Shown piece by piece: positions 33,183-43,337 of a stretch of 64,000 nucleotides of DNA. Each line of letters opens with the position of its first letter. The stretch's first letter is position 1. Position numbers and translations under genes: made by a program. Source of the DNA: Caryophanales bacterium (GTDB lineage Bacteria > Bacillota > Bacilli > Bacillales > Bacillaceae_J); the NCBI GenBank assembly GCA_012840465.1, contig DULJ01000089.1:58490-122489 (forward strand). The letters are read 5' to 3'. The notes under the pieces were generated by a model that was not told the origin of the DNA, ran no database searches, and saw only the letters and a program-made list of their open reading frames with translations.

Positions 33183-34151
33183 TTATGATGCGCGTTCACG
33201 CAAATGTGTTTGAATAGACTGCTTTGACCCTTTATTTTGTGTCATTCTTACAAAAATATTATTTGACAAAAGTGAAACAATGATAAAGATAGTACCTAAA
33301 AGATCGTACACTGTTATGTAATTCCCTTGAAAAATTGAGACTACAAGTGTTGTAACAGGAACAAAGTTTATGAATAACAGCGCATTTAATGGTGATAAAA
33401 TAGTCACACCGATGTTCCAACCAACGACCGCAATCGCCCCAGGGAATATAATCATAAATAATAAATGCGGGCTTACTGCTAGAATATTTTCAAATGACGG
33501 GACAGGTAAACTTCCAACCAATGATGCCCCTACTGTAATAACAATAGCCGTGATTGTTCCGAATAAACAGCTTAATGTCGAATATCGCAATGGGGACCAG
33601 TCGCGAAACTTACTGCCACCGATCGTGTAAATAACCCAGCCAACAACGGCAATGAATATTAGCATTGAAGGTACGATTTGACCCGTTGCCCCAAGAAATG
33701 CTCCAATATTCCCTTTTGTAATAACTAACACAGCACCGGCAAACGACACAAGCACACATCCTAATGTAAACAGATGGGGACGTCTTTTAAAAACCATCCA
33801 GCCAATCACAATAGAAATCATCGGCATAAGCGACTCATTTACGGATGCCACCATCACACCTGGTTTGCCTAATAAATCTTCCCCCCAAAAAATAAATAGA
33901 TTATAGACAGTAAAGGCCATGGTACCGTAAAACCATAATGGAAGACCCTTCCCTTCTAATCTAAAAGCCTTCTTGCCTTCTTTCCATAATAATATCGCTA
34001 TTAAAATGATTGTAACTGATCCATAGCGAATGATAGTAAAGTAGAAGGGATCAATATATTTGAAAGCTGCATGTGCTACCGGAAACATTGCCCCCCATGA
34101 AGCTGCAGCAATAAAACAAAGAAAAGCTCCCCACAATACACTATTTCCCAA
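33183..34151 (-). CDS. EamA/DMT family transporter
   Basis: A 322-residue membrane protein with about ten hydrophobic helices in two EamA repeats (for example LCFIAAASWGAMFPVAHAAF at the start, and GAIAVVGWNIGVTILSPLNA in the second half). Members export amino acids or metabolites; the substrate is unknown. TTG at 34151 is the start, with GGAGGAAGAGGAG upstream. It is divergent from a LysR gene, 136 bp apart, that probably controls it. Confidence 0.87.
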   Translation of the reverse strand: MGNSVLWGAFLCFIAAASWGAMFPVAHAAFKYIDPFYFTIIRYGSVTIILIAILLWKEGKKAFRLEGKGLPLWFYGTMAFTVYNLFIFWGEDLLGKPGVMVASVNESLMPMISIVIGWMVFKRRPHLFTLGCVLVSFAGAVLVITKGNIGAFLGATGQIVPSMLIFIAVVGWVIYTIGGSKFRDWSPLRYSTLSCLFGTITAIVITVGASLVGSLPVPSFENILAVSPHLLFMIIFPGAIAVVGWNIGVTILSPLNALLFINFVPVTTLVVSIFQGNYITVYDLLGTIFIIVSLLSNNIFVRMTQNKGSKQSIQTHLRERAS

Positions 34152-34287
34152 ACTCCTCTTCCTCCCCCATCAAGTTAACTTCATTATCATCTACCTTTTT
34201 TACCATCTTGTAAAATGAATAATAATAATGTTTATCATCACTTTTTTTGATATTATAAATTTAATAAAAATGTAAAGGTGGATCATC

Positions 34288-35136
34288 ATGGAATTTAAAG
34301 ATTTAGAGATTTTTCAGATGGTGGCGGAAAAAGGAACAATTTCAGAAGTAGCAAAAGAGTTAAGGTACGTGCAGTCCAATATTACAATGCGGATTCAGAA
34401 ACTTGAACAGGAACTGAATACCCCATTGTTTAACCGCCATCGTCGTGGGATGAGTTTAACGCCAGAGGGAAAAAAATTACTGACCTACAGTAAAAAAATA
34501 TTATTGTTAACCGATGAAATGAAAAAAGCCGTTCAAAGTAAAGAAGAACCATCTGGAAAATTAGATATCGGAACCGTTGAAACCGTCATACATTTACCGA
34601 AAATATTGTCTACCTTTATTAAAAAATATAAAAATGTAGATTTATGTTTATTTACTGGCGTGACGGAAACATTAGAAAAAGAGGTATTGCATCATAAATT
34701 GGACGGAGCGTTCGTTACGGAGTCAGACTTTCATCCCGATCTTGTATCGCATGAAGTGTTTCGAGAGGAGCTTGTTTTAATTTCAGATAAGCACTCCTCC
34801 TCTTTGGAAGAGTTGAAAAAGGAGCCATTCTTATGCTTTAGCGACGGCTGTGGATACCGCGCACGTCTTGAAGCTTGGTATAGGGACCAAAACATCACAC
34901 CGCAGAAAGTTTTGGAATTTGGCACATTAGAAACCATCTTGCAAAGTGTTGCCGTTGGATTAGGCGTAACATTTGTTCCAAAGTCAGCAGTCACCCATAT
35001 GAAACAAAATGGACTCATCCAATGTCATACACTCCCGGAAAAATACAGCAAGATAAAAACCGTTTTTATAAGAAGAGCTGATACTTACTTAACTTCAACA
35101 ATGGAAAAATTCATCGAAACAATCGAAAACAAATGA
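34288..35136 (+). CDS. LysR family regulator, divergent from the EamA transporter
   Basis: A 282-residue LysR protein with the N-terminal HTH (FQMVAEKGTISEVAKELRYV...LFNRHRRGMSLTPEGKKLL) and the substrate-binding domain from about residue 90. Its divergent position suggests it regulates the exporter gene. The inducer is unknown. Confidence 0.9.
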   Translation: MEFKDLEIFQMVAEKGTISEVAKELRYVQSNITMRIQKLEQELNTPLFNRHRRGMSLTPEGKKLLTYSKKILLLTDEMKKAVQSKEEPSGKLDIGTVETVIHLPKILSTFIKKYKNVDLCLFTGVTETLEKEVLHHKLDGAFVTESDFHPDLVSHEVFREELVLISDKHSSSLEELKKEPFLCFSDGCGYRARLEAWYRDQNITPQKVLEFGTLETILQSVAVGLGVTFVPKSAVTHMKQNGLIQCHTLPEKYSKIKTVFIRRADTYLTSTMEKFIETIENK

Positions 35137-35491
35137 TAAATAATGGACTCCAATAATATTCACACCCTTAATAAGTTGTCGGTATTTTTTTTTTGACAAT
35201 TAATACTATTTAACAATTCAAAAAAATCACTTGTAAATTTTAGTGTACTATAGTAAATTAGTGTAAACAAAATACTATCCTAAGTATAAAACTATATTCT
35301 TATCTCGAGAGGTGGAGGGACTGGCCCTATGAAATCTCAGCAACCAGCCTAAAAAGGTCAGGTGCTAATTCCAGACAGATAAGAAGAAGAATTGCAATGC
35401 AAAAAGTCTTCTTCTTGATGGAGGAGACTTTTTTTATTTTGACGCATGTTTAGTTTGACTGAATCGAATCTATTAGGTAGCAGGTGAAAAC
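35137..35491 (+). other. Leader region upstream of the methionine genes
   Basis: A 355-bp non-coding stretch. The first 160 bp are AT-rich and hold the promoter (TATAGT at 35249-35254 is the best -10, without a clear -35). The rest is the S-box riboswitch and its terminator. Confidence 0.6.
35297..35437 (+). ncRNA. S-box (SAM-I) riboswitch with terminator switch
   Basis: The aptamer spans 35297-35385: closing helix TTCTTATC/GATAAGAA, with the conserved GAGAGGTGGAGGGACTGGCC, TCAGCAACC and GGTGCTAATTCC segments. Downstream, AAGTCTTCTTC (35404-35414) pairs with GAGGAGACTT to form a terminator ending in a T-run (to about 35437). The AAGAAGAAG at the end of the aptamer helix can pair with CTTCTTCTT to form the antiterminator. 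High SAM should stop transcription of the two genes that follow. Confidence 0.97.
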
Positions 35492-37330
35492 ATGGGATTT
35501 TTACAAGATTTGCAAAATCGTATTTTAATAGCGGATGGTGCGATGGGAACACTCCTTTATTCATATGGTGTTGATTTTTGCTTTGAAGAATTAAACCTCT
35601 TGCAACCGGACCGGATTACCCAAATTCATGAAACCTATATTAAAGCCGGAGCGGATGTAATACAAACAAATACGTATGGCGCTAACTATATAAAACTCGG
35701 TAGGTATGGTCTTGAAGATCAGGTCAAAGATATTAATATAGCTGCCGTACGACTTGCAAAAAAAGCTGCTAAAGAAAATACGTATGTGTTAGGAACTTTC
35801 GGAGGAATACGGGGAATTAAAAAAAGTGCAGCAACCATCGACGAAATTAAGCGATCTTTTCGTGAACAGCTCTACAGTATTCTGATGGAAGGTGTAGATG
35901 GATTATTACTGGAAACATTCTACGATTTCGATGAAATAAAGAACGTCCTTGAAATTGCCCGAAAAGAAACCGATTTACCGATCATCTCCCAAGTTTCTAT
36001 TCATGAGGTTGCTGTATTACAGGACGGGACACCGCTTCGACTAGCTTTAAAACAGCTTGAAGATCTAGGGGCCGATGTTGTCGGTTTAAATTGCCGTTTG
36101 GGACCCCATCATATGACCCAAGCTTTCGAAGAGGTTCCACTACCAAAGAAAGCGTTCTTGTCTGCCTATCCTAATGCAAGCTTACCAGATTATGTAGACG
36201 GGAGATTAATATATGAATCGGATTCAGAATATTTCGGTGAATGTGCTGTTAATCTTCGAAATCAAGGTGTTCGTCTAATCGGCGGCTGTTGTGGAACAAC
36301 ACCCAAACATATTAAAGCTGTTAGCGAAAGGCTAAAAGGATTAACACCTATTACACACAAGGTTATAAAAATGAAGGATCATGAAAATACTATCACTGTT
36401 ACTGCCAAACCTACTCAACCGCATCTGCACGAAATGGTTACGAAAGAACGGTCCGTTATCGTTGAGTTGGACACTCCAAAAACATTAAATACTGCAAAAT
36501 TCATAGAAGGGGCTAAAGCTTTAAAAGAGGTCGGCATAGATGCCCTTACAATGGCAGATAATTCATTGGCTTCTCCTCGTATAAGCAATATGGCAATGGC
36601 AGCAATTGTTAAAAACGAAGTAGGAATACGCCCGCTCGTACACATTACGTGCCGTGACCGAAATTTAATCGGACTCCAATCCCATTTAATGGGATTGGAT
36701 GCTTTAGGGATCGACCAAGTGTTAGCCGTTACCGGTGACCCAACAAAAGTCGGGGATTTCCCAGGGGCAACATCTGTCTATGATTTGTCTTCTTTTGAAT
36801 TAATAAGTCTAATTAAACAATTTAATGAGGGTATGACATTTTCGGGAAAACCTTTACAAAAGAAGACTTCCTTCTCAGTTGCAGCAGCATTTAATCCAAA
36901 TGTCCGCCATCTAGATAAGGCAGTCAAACGATTAGAGAAAAAAATTGAGCATGGGGCCGATTATTTTATTACCCAGCCTATTTTTAATGAACAGCAATTT
37001 CTGCAGGTTTACGAAGAAACAAAACATATTACAAAGCCAATTTATATTGGAATCATGCCGATTGTCAGCAGCCAAAATGCCGAATTTCTTCACAATGAGG
37101 TCCCAGGAATCAAATTGACCGATGACATTAGAAGGAGAATGGCTAGTTGCGGGGCAGATCGCGAACAGGCTGCCATCGAAGGCATTGCTATTGCAAAATC
37201 TTTAATTGATATCGCGTTCGATTTATTTAAAGGAATTTACTTAATAACACCGTTTATGCGCTATGAAATTTCGGTGGAGCTTGTCCAATACCTCCATGCA
37301 AGAAATAAAAGTACAGCAGCAAGAAATTAA
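35492..37330 (+). CDS. yitJ: Bifunctional homocysteine S-methyltransferase / methylenetetrahydrofolate reductase
   Basis: A 612-residue fusion. Residues 1 to about 290 are a homocysteine methyltransferase with the zinc cysteine pair in GGCCGT (264-269) and the upstream Cys in GLNCRL. From about 310 to the end it is a MetF-type flavin TIM barrel ([41 protein letters not shown]). It can reduce methylene-THF and supply methyl groups for methionine. S-box control and the following metH fit a methionine operon. MetF activity is more certain than direct methyltransfer. Confidence 0.94.
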   Translation: MGFLQDLQNRILIADGAMGTLLYSYGVDFCFEELNLLQPDRITQIHETYIKAGADVIQTNTYGANYIKLGRYGLEDQVKDINIAAVRLAKKAAKENTYVLGTFGGIRGIKKSAATIDEIKRSFREQLYSILMEGVDGLLLETFYDFDEIKNVLEIARKETDLPIISQVSIHEVAVLQDGTPLRLALKQLEDLGADVVGLNCRLGPHHMTQAFEEVPLPKKAFLSAYPNASLPDYVDGRLIYESDSEYFGECAVNLRNQGVRLIGGCCGTTPKHIKAVSERLKGLTPITHKVIKMKDHENTITVTAKPTQPHLHEMVTKERSVIVELDTPKTLNTAKFIEGAKALKEVGIDALTMADNSLASPRISNMAMAAIVKNEVGIRPLVHITCRDRNLIGLQSHLMGLDALGIDQVLAVTGDPTKVGDFPGATSVYDLSSFELISLIKQFNEGMTFSGKPLQKKTSFSVAAAFNPNVRHLDKAVKRLEKKIEHGADYFITQPIFNEQQFLQVYEETKHITKPIYIGIMPIVSSQNAEFLHNEVPGIKLTDDIRRRMASCGADREQAAIEGIAIAKSLIDIAFDLFKGIYLITPFMRYEISVELVQYLHARNKSTAARN

Positions 37331-37361
37331 TAGTTTTTCTATTTAAGAGAGGAAGATTAGA

Positions 37362-40300
37362 TTGTCACACAATACATTGCAAGAACAGATGAAGAAAAAA
37401 ATACTCATTATAGATGGTGCAATGGGAACAATGCTACAGCAAGCAAATCTTTCTGCAGCAGATTTCGGTGGTGAACTATATGAGGGCTGTAATGAGTATT
37501 TAAACATAACGGCTCCCCATGTTATTGAATGGATTCACCGTTCTTATTTTGAAGCTGGGGCAGATATCGTTGAAACAAATACATTCGGTGCGACAAAGTT
37601 GGTTTTAGCTGATTATGAGCTTGGTGCAAAAGCTTACGAGATTAATAAGGTAGCCGCCGAACTTGCTTGTAAAGTAAGGGACGAATTTGGAACACCTGAA
37701 TGGCCCCGCTTTGTCGCCGGCTCCATGGGACCAACGACAAAATCATTATCTGTAACCGGAGGCGTTACCTTTGATGAACTTGTTGATAATTACATGGAAC
37801 AAACACGTGGATTAATTGACGGTGGTGTTGATCTTTTACTGCTGGAAACTAGCCAAGATATGCGCAATGTTAAAGCAGCGTTTGTTGGGATTGAACAAGC
37901 ACGCGAATCTTCAGGCAAAAATATTCCATTGATTATTTCCGGAACAATTGAGCCAATGGGAACAACACTAGCTGGACAATCGATTGAAGCTTTTTATATA
38001 TCGATAGAGCATATGAAGCCTTTAGCTGTTGGTATGAACTGTGCGACCGGACCCGAATTTATGCGCGACCATATTCGCTCTCTATCTGATCTTTCGACAA
38101 CAGGTGTCAGTTGCTATCCGAATGCCGGATTGCCTGATGAAGATGGGAAATACCATGAATCACCGGAGTCGCTTGCCAAAAAGCTAGCAGGCTTTGCCGA
38201 AAAAGGCTGGTTGAACTTAGCTGGTGGCTGCTGTGGTACGACACCAGACCATATTCATGCACTTGCTGAAATTTTAAAGGACTATGAACCGCGGCAAATT
38301 CCTGCTGAAACGCATCATCATGTTGTCTCAGGAATTGAGCCCCTTCTTTATGACGATTCAATGAGACCATTATTTGTTGGTGAAAGAACGAACGTCATTG
38401 GTTCACGAAAGTTTAAGACTTTAATCATTGACGGCCAATTTGATGAAGCTGCTGAAATCGCCCGAGCCCAGGTAAAAAACGGCGCACATGTCATTGATGT
38501 TTGTTTAGCAAATCCAGATCGTGATGAGATTGAGGACATGGAGAATTTCTTAGATGTTCTAGTCAAAAAAATAAAGGCGCCACTTGTGATTGATTCAACA
38601 GATGAAAAAGTGATTGAACGAGCCCTTTCCTACTCTCAAGGGAAAGCAATCATCAACTCTATAAACCTTGAAGATGGTGAAGAACGCTTTGAAAAAATCG
38701 TGCCGCTCATTCATCGCTATGGTGCAGCAGTTGTTGTCGGCACCATCGATGAAACTGGTATGGCGGTAACAGCCGAGCGCAAACTTGAGATTGCCGAACG
38801 GTCCTATCATTTATTAGTAAATAAGTATGGACTAAGCCCTGAAGATATTATTTTTGATCCGCTTGTTTTCCCTGTTGGAACAGGTGATGAACAGTATATT
38901 GGTTCCGCCAATGAAACGGTAAAAGGAATTCAGCTTATTAAAGAAAAACTGCCAAAAAGCTTAACAATATTGGGAGTTAGCAATGTTTCTTTTGGACTTC
39001 CACCTGTAGGACGAGAAATTCTTAATGCTGTTTATTTATATCATTGTACACTAGCAGGATTAGACTATGCGATCGTCAATACTGAAAAGCTAGAGCGGTT
39101 TGCTTCAATCCCCAAAAATGAAATTTCTATGGCCGAAAAACTTTTATTTGAAACTACAGATGAAGTGTTAGCTGAATTCACGAATTTTTATCGTGATAAG
39201 AAAAAAGAAGTAACGGTCCAAAAAAGCGATATGACGTTGGCCGAAAGGCTCAGCTATTATATTGTTGAAGGTACTAAAGAAGGCTTAATCCCGGACCTCG
39301 AGCTTGCCCTAAAGGAATATGAGGCCCCGCTTGCTATCATTAATGGACCCTTAATGGCCGGTATGGCTGAGGTTGGCAGACTCTTTAATGAAAACCAACT
39401 CATTGTCGCAGAGGTTCTGCAAAGTGCCGAGGTCATGAAAGCATCTGTTTCCTTCTTAGAACCTTACATGGAAGCAACAGAAAATGACAGCGGGAAAGGC
39501 AAGGTTTTGCTAGCTACCGTAAAAGGGGATGTCCATGATATTGGTAAAAATCTAGTCGATATCATCCTGACAAATAATGGTTTTAAGGTTATTGACTTAG
39601 GGATCAAAATAGCACCAGCTAATTTAATTAAAGCGATTGAAGAAGAAAAACCAGATATCGTCGGCTTATCAGGGTTGCTTGTAAAATCAGCCCAACAGAT
39701 GGTGTTAACAGCCCAGGATATGAAACAAGCCAATATCTCTGTTCCGCTTCTCGTTGGTGGGGCTGCCCTTTCACGGAAATTTACGGATACAAGAATCTCT
39801 CCGGAATATGACGGTCCGGTTCTCTACGCCAAAGATGCGATGATTGGATTAGATCTAGCGAATCGATTACAAGATAAGGAAGAACGGACAAAAATCATAA
39901 ATGAAAAAATAGAGGCCTTACATGCTATAAAAGTCGAAGTACATCAACGTCCTCGTTCTACTGTACCAGCAGAAAATGTCCGTTCTACAGTGGCAAAAGA
40001 CGTACCTGTTTATAAACCAAGAGACCTTGACCAGCACATCTTAAAAGAGTATTCGATTGCCCATGTTGAACCCTATATTAATATGCAAATGCTCTTAGGC
40101 CACCATTTAGGTTTAAAAGGGAAAGTAGCCAAGTTACTTGCAGAAAAAAATGAGAAGGCTGTTCAATTAAAAGAAACGATTGATGGTTTACTTAGGGAAG
40201 CTATAGGTGGCGACTTCATACAGCCATCAGCAATTTACCGATTTTTCCCGGCACAATCAAATGGGGATTCAGTCATCATCTATGATCCAGATGATATAAC

Positions 40301-40805
40301 AAAAGTGATCGAAACCTATACATTCCCACGTCAACAAAAGGAACCTTATTTATGTCTTGCTGACTATCTTCGCTCCGTTGACAGTGGTGAAATGGATTAC
40401 GTTGGCTTCTTAGCAGTAACAGCCGGAAAAAATATACGGAAGTACGCTGGAGAATTTAAGGAGGAAGGCAACTTCCTATTAAGCCATGCGATTCAATCGT
40501 TAGCCCTTGAAACAGCTGAAGCTCTTGCGGAACGGGTTCATCAATTGATGAGAGACCAATGGGGCATTATTGATGCAACGGACCTATCAATCCAGGACTT
40601 GTTTGCGGCTAAATATCAGGGTCAACGCTATTCATTTGGCTACCCAGCATGCCCAGATATTGAGGACCAAGCTAAGCTATTTAAACTACTACGTCCTGAA
40701 CAGATTGGGATTCAACTAACTGAAGGATTTATGATGGAACCTGAGGCTTCTGTAACAGCCATCGTATTTGCCCATCCAGAAGCACGTTATTTTAATGTAC
40801 TGTAA
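37362..40805 (+). CDS. metH: Cobalamin-dependent methionine synthase
   Basis: A full-length 1147-residue MetH. Order: homocysteine domain with GGCCGT (288-293), pterin-binding domain from about 345 (FVGERTNVIGSRKF), B12 cap and B12 domain with DVHDIGKN (His about 725, the cobalt ligand), and C-terminal AdoMet reactivation domain (EQIGIQLTEGFMMEPEASVTA). The start is a TTG with GAGGAAG six bases upstream, 31 bp after yitJ. It needs cobalamin, so the organism must make or import B12. Confidence 0.96.
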   Translation: MSHNTLQEQMKKKILIIDGAMGTMLQQANLSAADFGGELYEGCNEYLNITAPHVIEWIHRSYFEAGADIVETNTFGATKLVLADYELGAKAYEINKVAAELACKVRDEFGTPEWPRFVAGSMGPTTKSLSVTGGVTFDELVDNYMEQTRGLIDGGVDLLLLETSQDMRNVKAAFVGIEQARESSGKNIPLIISGTIEPMGTTLAGQSIEAFYISIEHMKPLAVGMNCATGPEFMRDHIRSLSDLSTTGVSCYPNAGLPDEDGKYHESPESLAKKLAGFAEKGWLNLAGGCCGTTPDHIHALAEILKDYEPRQIPAETHHHVVSGIEPLLYDDSMRPLFVGERTNVIGSRKFKTLIIDGQFDEAAEIARAQVKNGAHVIDVCLANPDRDEIEDMENFLDVLVKKIKAPLVIDSTDEKVIERALSYSQGKAIINSINLEDGEERFEKIVPLIHRYGAAVVVGTIDETGMAVTAERKLEIAERSYHLLVNKYGLSPEDIIFDPLVFPVGTGDEQYIGSANETVKGIQLIKEKLPKSLTILGVSNVSFGLPPVGREILNAVYLYHCTLAGLDYAIVNTEKLERFASIPKNEISMAEKLLFETTDEVLAEFTNFYRDKKKEVTVQKSDMTLAERLSYYIVEGTKEGLIPDLELALKEYEAPLAIINGPLMAGMAEVGRLFNENQLIVAEVLQSAEVMKASVSFLEPYMEATENDSGKGKVLLATVKGDVHDIGKNLVDIILTNNGFKVIDLGIKIAPANLIKAIEEEKPDIVGLSGLLVKSAQQMVLTAQDMKQANISVPLLVGGAALSRKFTDTRISPEYDGPVLYAKDAMIGLDLANRLQDKEERTKIINEKIEALHAIKVEVHQRPRSTVPAENVRSTVAKDVPVYKPRDLDQHILKEYSIAHVEPYINMQMLLGHHLGLKGKVAKLLAEKNEKAVQLKETIDGLLREAIGGDFIQPSAIYRFFPAQSNGDSVIIYDPDDITKVIETYTFPRQQKEPYLCLADYLRSVDSGEMDYVGFLAVTAGKNIRKYAGEFKEEGNFLLSHAIQSLALETAEALAERVHQLMRDQWGIIDATDLSIQDLFAAKYQGQRYSFGYPACPDIEDQAKLFKLLRPEQIGIQLTEGFMMEPEASVTAIVFAHPEARYFNVL

Positions 40806-40816
40806 GCTTTCAAAAG

Positions 40817-40866
40817 AAAAAGTAACGATCCCATCCATTAGTTGTGGCGGTGATCGTTACTTTTTT
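40817..40866 (+). terminator. Terminator of the methionine operon
   Basis: AAGTAACGATC (40820-40830) pairs perfectly with GATCGTTACTT (40852-40862), followed by a T-run. Confidence 0.88.
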
Positions 40867-40905
40867 CTTCTTTCTTCTTTCTTATTTCTTATTTCTTATT
40901 TCTTT
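40866..40905. repeat. Short tandem repeat of TTTCTTA-type units
   Basis: After the terminator comes a pyrimidine-rich run with TTCTTTC units and then three or four copies of TTTCTTA. It is intergenic, low-complexity, and has no coding reading. Confidence 0.7.
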
Positions 40906-40987
40906 GATAAAATTATCTAAAATCAACGCCCTTTTGGGAGCCTTTTTATCGGGATCATGATACGAAAACACATCAAAAAAGATAAAA

Positions 40988-41434
40988 TTAAGCGTGTTTC
41001 TTTTCTTTACTCGCTGCCTCTTCTCCACTCCGAAATATGGATGACCCCCCTTTTTTTGATTCTTTTGACTCGAAAATCTTCATTTCAAGCATCCCCTCAA
41101 TTTTTGCTTTATCTTTATTGCTAAGTTGCCTATATAGTGTGAGAAATTTGCTTTCATCATCAGTTAATTTTCCAAAAGAATTACTGTCAGGTATACTGTC
41201 ATCAATGGTTTGCTGGCTTGCTTTTGTTTCTTTACCTGTTAGCAAATATTCCATTGACCGTCCTAATAATTTTGAAAGATTATAAAGAATTGTGGCATCA
41301 GGAATTCTTCCATTAACATAATTAGTCATAGCATTTTTAGATAATCTAAGTTCTTCTGTAGCCCTTGCTTGAGTATAACCCGCGTTTTTTAAAGCTTTTC
41401 TTAACCTTTCTCCAAAGTTATTAACTCCATCCAT
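40988..41434 (-). CDS. XRE family transcriptional regulator
   Basis: A 148-residue protein with an N-terminal Cro/C1-type HTH (FGERLRKALKNAGYTQARATEELRLS split over residues 7-35, then MTNYVNGRIPDA) and a charged C-terminal tail of unknown function. A GGGGGG run precedes the ATG. It diverges from a second XRE gene and may bind the palindrome in the shared region. Confidence 0.82.
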   Translation of the reverse strand: MDGVNNFGERLRKALKNAGYTQARATEELRLSKNAMTNYVNGRIPDATILYNLSKLLGRSMEYLLTGKETKASQQTIDDSIPDSNSFGKLTDDESKFLTLYRQLSNKDKAKIEGMLEMKIFESKESKKGGSSIFRSGEEAASKEKKHA

Positions 41435-41733
41435 AAATTACCCCCCACAAGCATATGTCATTATTTTAAAATAAAGACAACAATTTTCGACTCTTTCAGT
41501 TGACACCCCACAAATGTGGGGTTTATAATTTATTATAATACGGTTGTGCATCATAATTTTACCACTCCTTGTATGGAATAAATAATATTTAGAAAATATT
41601 TTATTCCTTCAATACTTATTCTTGGTTCTCTTTTTATAACATTTTCCAATTTTAATACCATAAGTTTGAATTGAAAAACAAGTATCAATTAGCCGAAAAA
41701 TCTTTTAAAAAATAAAGATAGGAGTAGATAAAT
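41435..41733. other. Divergent intergenic region of the XRE pair
   Basis: A 299-bp non-coding stretch. Apart from the consensus promoter at 41500-41529, it holds an AT-rich imperfect hairpin at about 41575-41607 (GGAATAAA to TTTATTCC) with no T-run, and otherwise AT-rich DNA. Confidence 0.5.
41500..41529 (+). promoter_or_regulatory. Consensus promoter with palindromic operator in the spacer
   Basis: TTGACA (41500-41505) and TATAAT (41524-41529) are both perfect, with an 18-bp spacer. The palindrome CCCCACAAATGTGGGG (41506-41521) fills almost the whole spacer, so a bound repressor would block RNA polymerase. It points toward the downstream XRE and GGDEF-EAL genes; one of the two XRE proteins is the likely ligand. 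Confidence 0.65.
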
Positions 41734-41991
41734 TTGTCTAACAAAAAACACATTCCGTTTTTTGGAGTTAGAGTAAAGAAAAGACTTATTGAGCTGAACA
41801 TGACACAAAGGCAGTTGGCGAAGAATATTGGAGTTAATGAAAATTATCTAACTGATATTTTAAATGGCAGACGTTCAGGAAAAAAATACATTGACCGGCT
41901 GACAAAGACATTAGCCCTTGATATAGAGGAAAGTAACTTATATAAGAATGAAGTTGACAAAACTATGTTTGACTATGAGCAGAAAGTTTAA
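41734..41991 (+). CDS. Small XRE family HTH protein
   Basis: An 85-residue protein, nearly all HTH (VKKRLIELNMTQRQLAKNIGVNENYLTDI), resembling phage or plasmid Cro-type regulators. It starts at TTG with AGGAG nine bases upstream. It lies about 205 bp downstream of the consensus promoter and 74 bp before the GGDEF-EAL gene. Confidence 0.78.
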   Translation: MSNKKHIPFFGVRVKKRLIELNMTQRQLAKNIGVNENYLTDILNGRRSGKKYIDRLTKTLALDIEESNLYKNEVDKTMFDYEQKV

Positions 41992-42065
41992 ACATAAAAT
42001 TCATTTCAAATTAATGAGAAAAATGATCATCATTATATTTCGTTTAGTATTAGAGGTGGAATCCA

Positions 42066-43337
42066 TTGTTAGCCTATGATCAATTATCACATTTATCAAC
42101 GCGCAGAAAATATGAATATGAATTGCAACATGCGATTGATATAGAAAATAATGTAGGAATCTTATTTTTAGATTTAGATCGTTTTAAATATATAAATGAT
42201 TCGCTTGGGCATAGAGTTGGAGATAAGCTCATTGTATCAGTTGCAAAAAGACTAAAAGATATTGTTGACAATGATACGAGTGTATTAAGGCAAGGCGGCG
42301 ATGAATTTACTATACTTGTCAAAGGTATAGGAAAAGACAATATTTCAAAACTTGCAAAAGATATTTTAGATTACATGAAGAAACCTTTTATTATTGATCA
42401 ACATGAAATCTTGATAACATGTAGTATTGGTATAAGCATTTATCCAGAACATGGCAAGGATATTGAAACGCTAATGAAAAATGCAGATGCAGCGTTGTAT
42501 TGGGTAAAAGAAAACGGAAAAGACAATTATTCAATTTATGAAGACTATATGATTGAAAAATCTGCTAATATTATGGAATTAGAATTAGAGCTTCGAAAGG
42601 CAGTTGAAAATCAAGAATTCATCCTCTATTATCAGCCTAAAATTGATCTAAACACAGAGGAGATTGTTGGTTGTGAAGCATTGATTAGGTGGGATCATCC
42701 TAGAAGAGGGATTATTTCCCCGGAAAGGTTTATACCGTTGGCTGAAGAAACTGGTCTAATTAATCAAATTGGGGAATGGGTGCTTAGAGAAGCATGTAAA
42801 CAAAATAAAAAATGGCACGATACAGGCTGGTCTGATATTCAAATGGCTGTCAATATGTCTGTTTCCCAATTAAAACAATCGAATATAGTTACAACTATTG
42901 AAAGTATATTAAATGAAACACAACTTGACCCGAGATTTTTAGAGATAGAAATAACAGAAAGTATTTCAATGGTAACTAAGGAAGGAAAAATAAAGCAGTT
43001 ATTTGATTTAAAAGAATTGGGGATCAGTTTAGCCATTGATGATTTCGGTACGGGTTATAGTTCCCTGAAATATTTAAATAAATTACCTGTCGATACATTA
43101 AAAATAGACAAATACTTTATAAACGAAATTGGAATGGCTCATTATTCTGCATCTTCACTAATGGTAAATGCGATTATTTCCTTGGCAAAATCATTAAATC
43201 TTGAAATCGTTGCTGAAGGAATTGAAACACAGGAACAAATGAAATATTTAAAAAAACAGCAATGTGATATTGGACAGGGGTATTTCTTCTGTAAACCACT
43301 ACCAGCAGATGAGCTCGAAAAGTTTTTTAAAAGGTAA
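42066..43337 (+). CDS. GGDEF-EAL cyclic-di-GMP protein without sensor domain
   Basis: A 423-residue protein. The GGDEF domain starts almost at residue 1 (YDQLSHLSTRR), with GGDEF at 77-81; no RxxD inhibitory site is seen five residues before it. The EAL domain has EAL at 204-206, NMSVSQL, EITES, IDDFGTGYSS and the later catalytic Lys and Glu, so both domains look active. There is no sensor, PAS or membrane segment. TTG start with AGAGGTGG upstream; a stop codon lies five codons before it. Loss of an original N-terminal part is possible. Confidence 0.9.
   Translation: MLAYDQLSHLSTRRKYEYELQHAIDIENNVGILFLDLDRFKYINDSLGHRVGDKLIVSVAKRLKDIVDNDTSVLRQGGDEFTILVKGIGKDNISKLAKDILDYMKKPFIIDQHEILITCSIGISIYPEHGKDIETLMKNADAALYWVKENGKDNYSIYEDYMIEKSANIMELELELRKAVENQEFILYYQPKIDLNTEEIVGCEALIRWDHPRRGIISPERFIPLAEETGLINQIGEWVLREACKQNKKWHDTGWSDIQMAVNMSVSQLKQSNIVTTIESILNETQLDPRFLEIEITESISMVTKEGKIKQLFDLKELGISLAIDDFGTGYSSLKYLNKLPVDTLKIDKYFINEIGMAHYSASSLMVNAIISLAKSLNLEIVAEGIETQEQMKYLKKQQCDIGQGYFFCKPLPADELEKFFKR

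Noticed and set aside
35193..35215. TTGACA at 35193-35198 as the -35 of the methionine operon.
   Set aside because: No acceptable -10 follows at 16-18 bp, and it is too far upstream of the S-box for the usual leader length.
40866..40905. Short tandem units as a possible CRISPR-like array.
   Set aside because: Units are 7 bp with no spacers; a simple sequence repeat.
41438..41554. A 38-codon Cys-containing frame on the minus strand ending 3 bp before the XRE gene at 41434, with an AGGAG upstream.
   Set aside because: It reads straight through the perfect promoter and operator at 41500-41529, its composition looks random, and I know no similar peptide. Chance is more likely.
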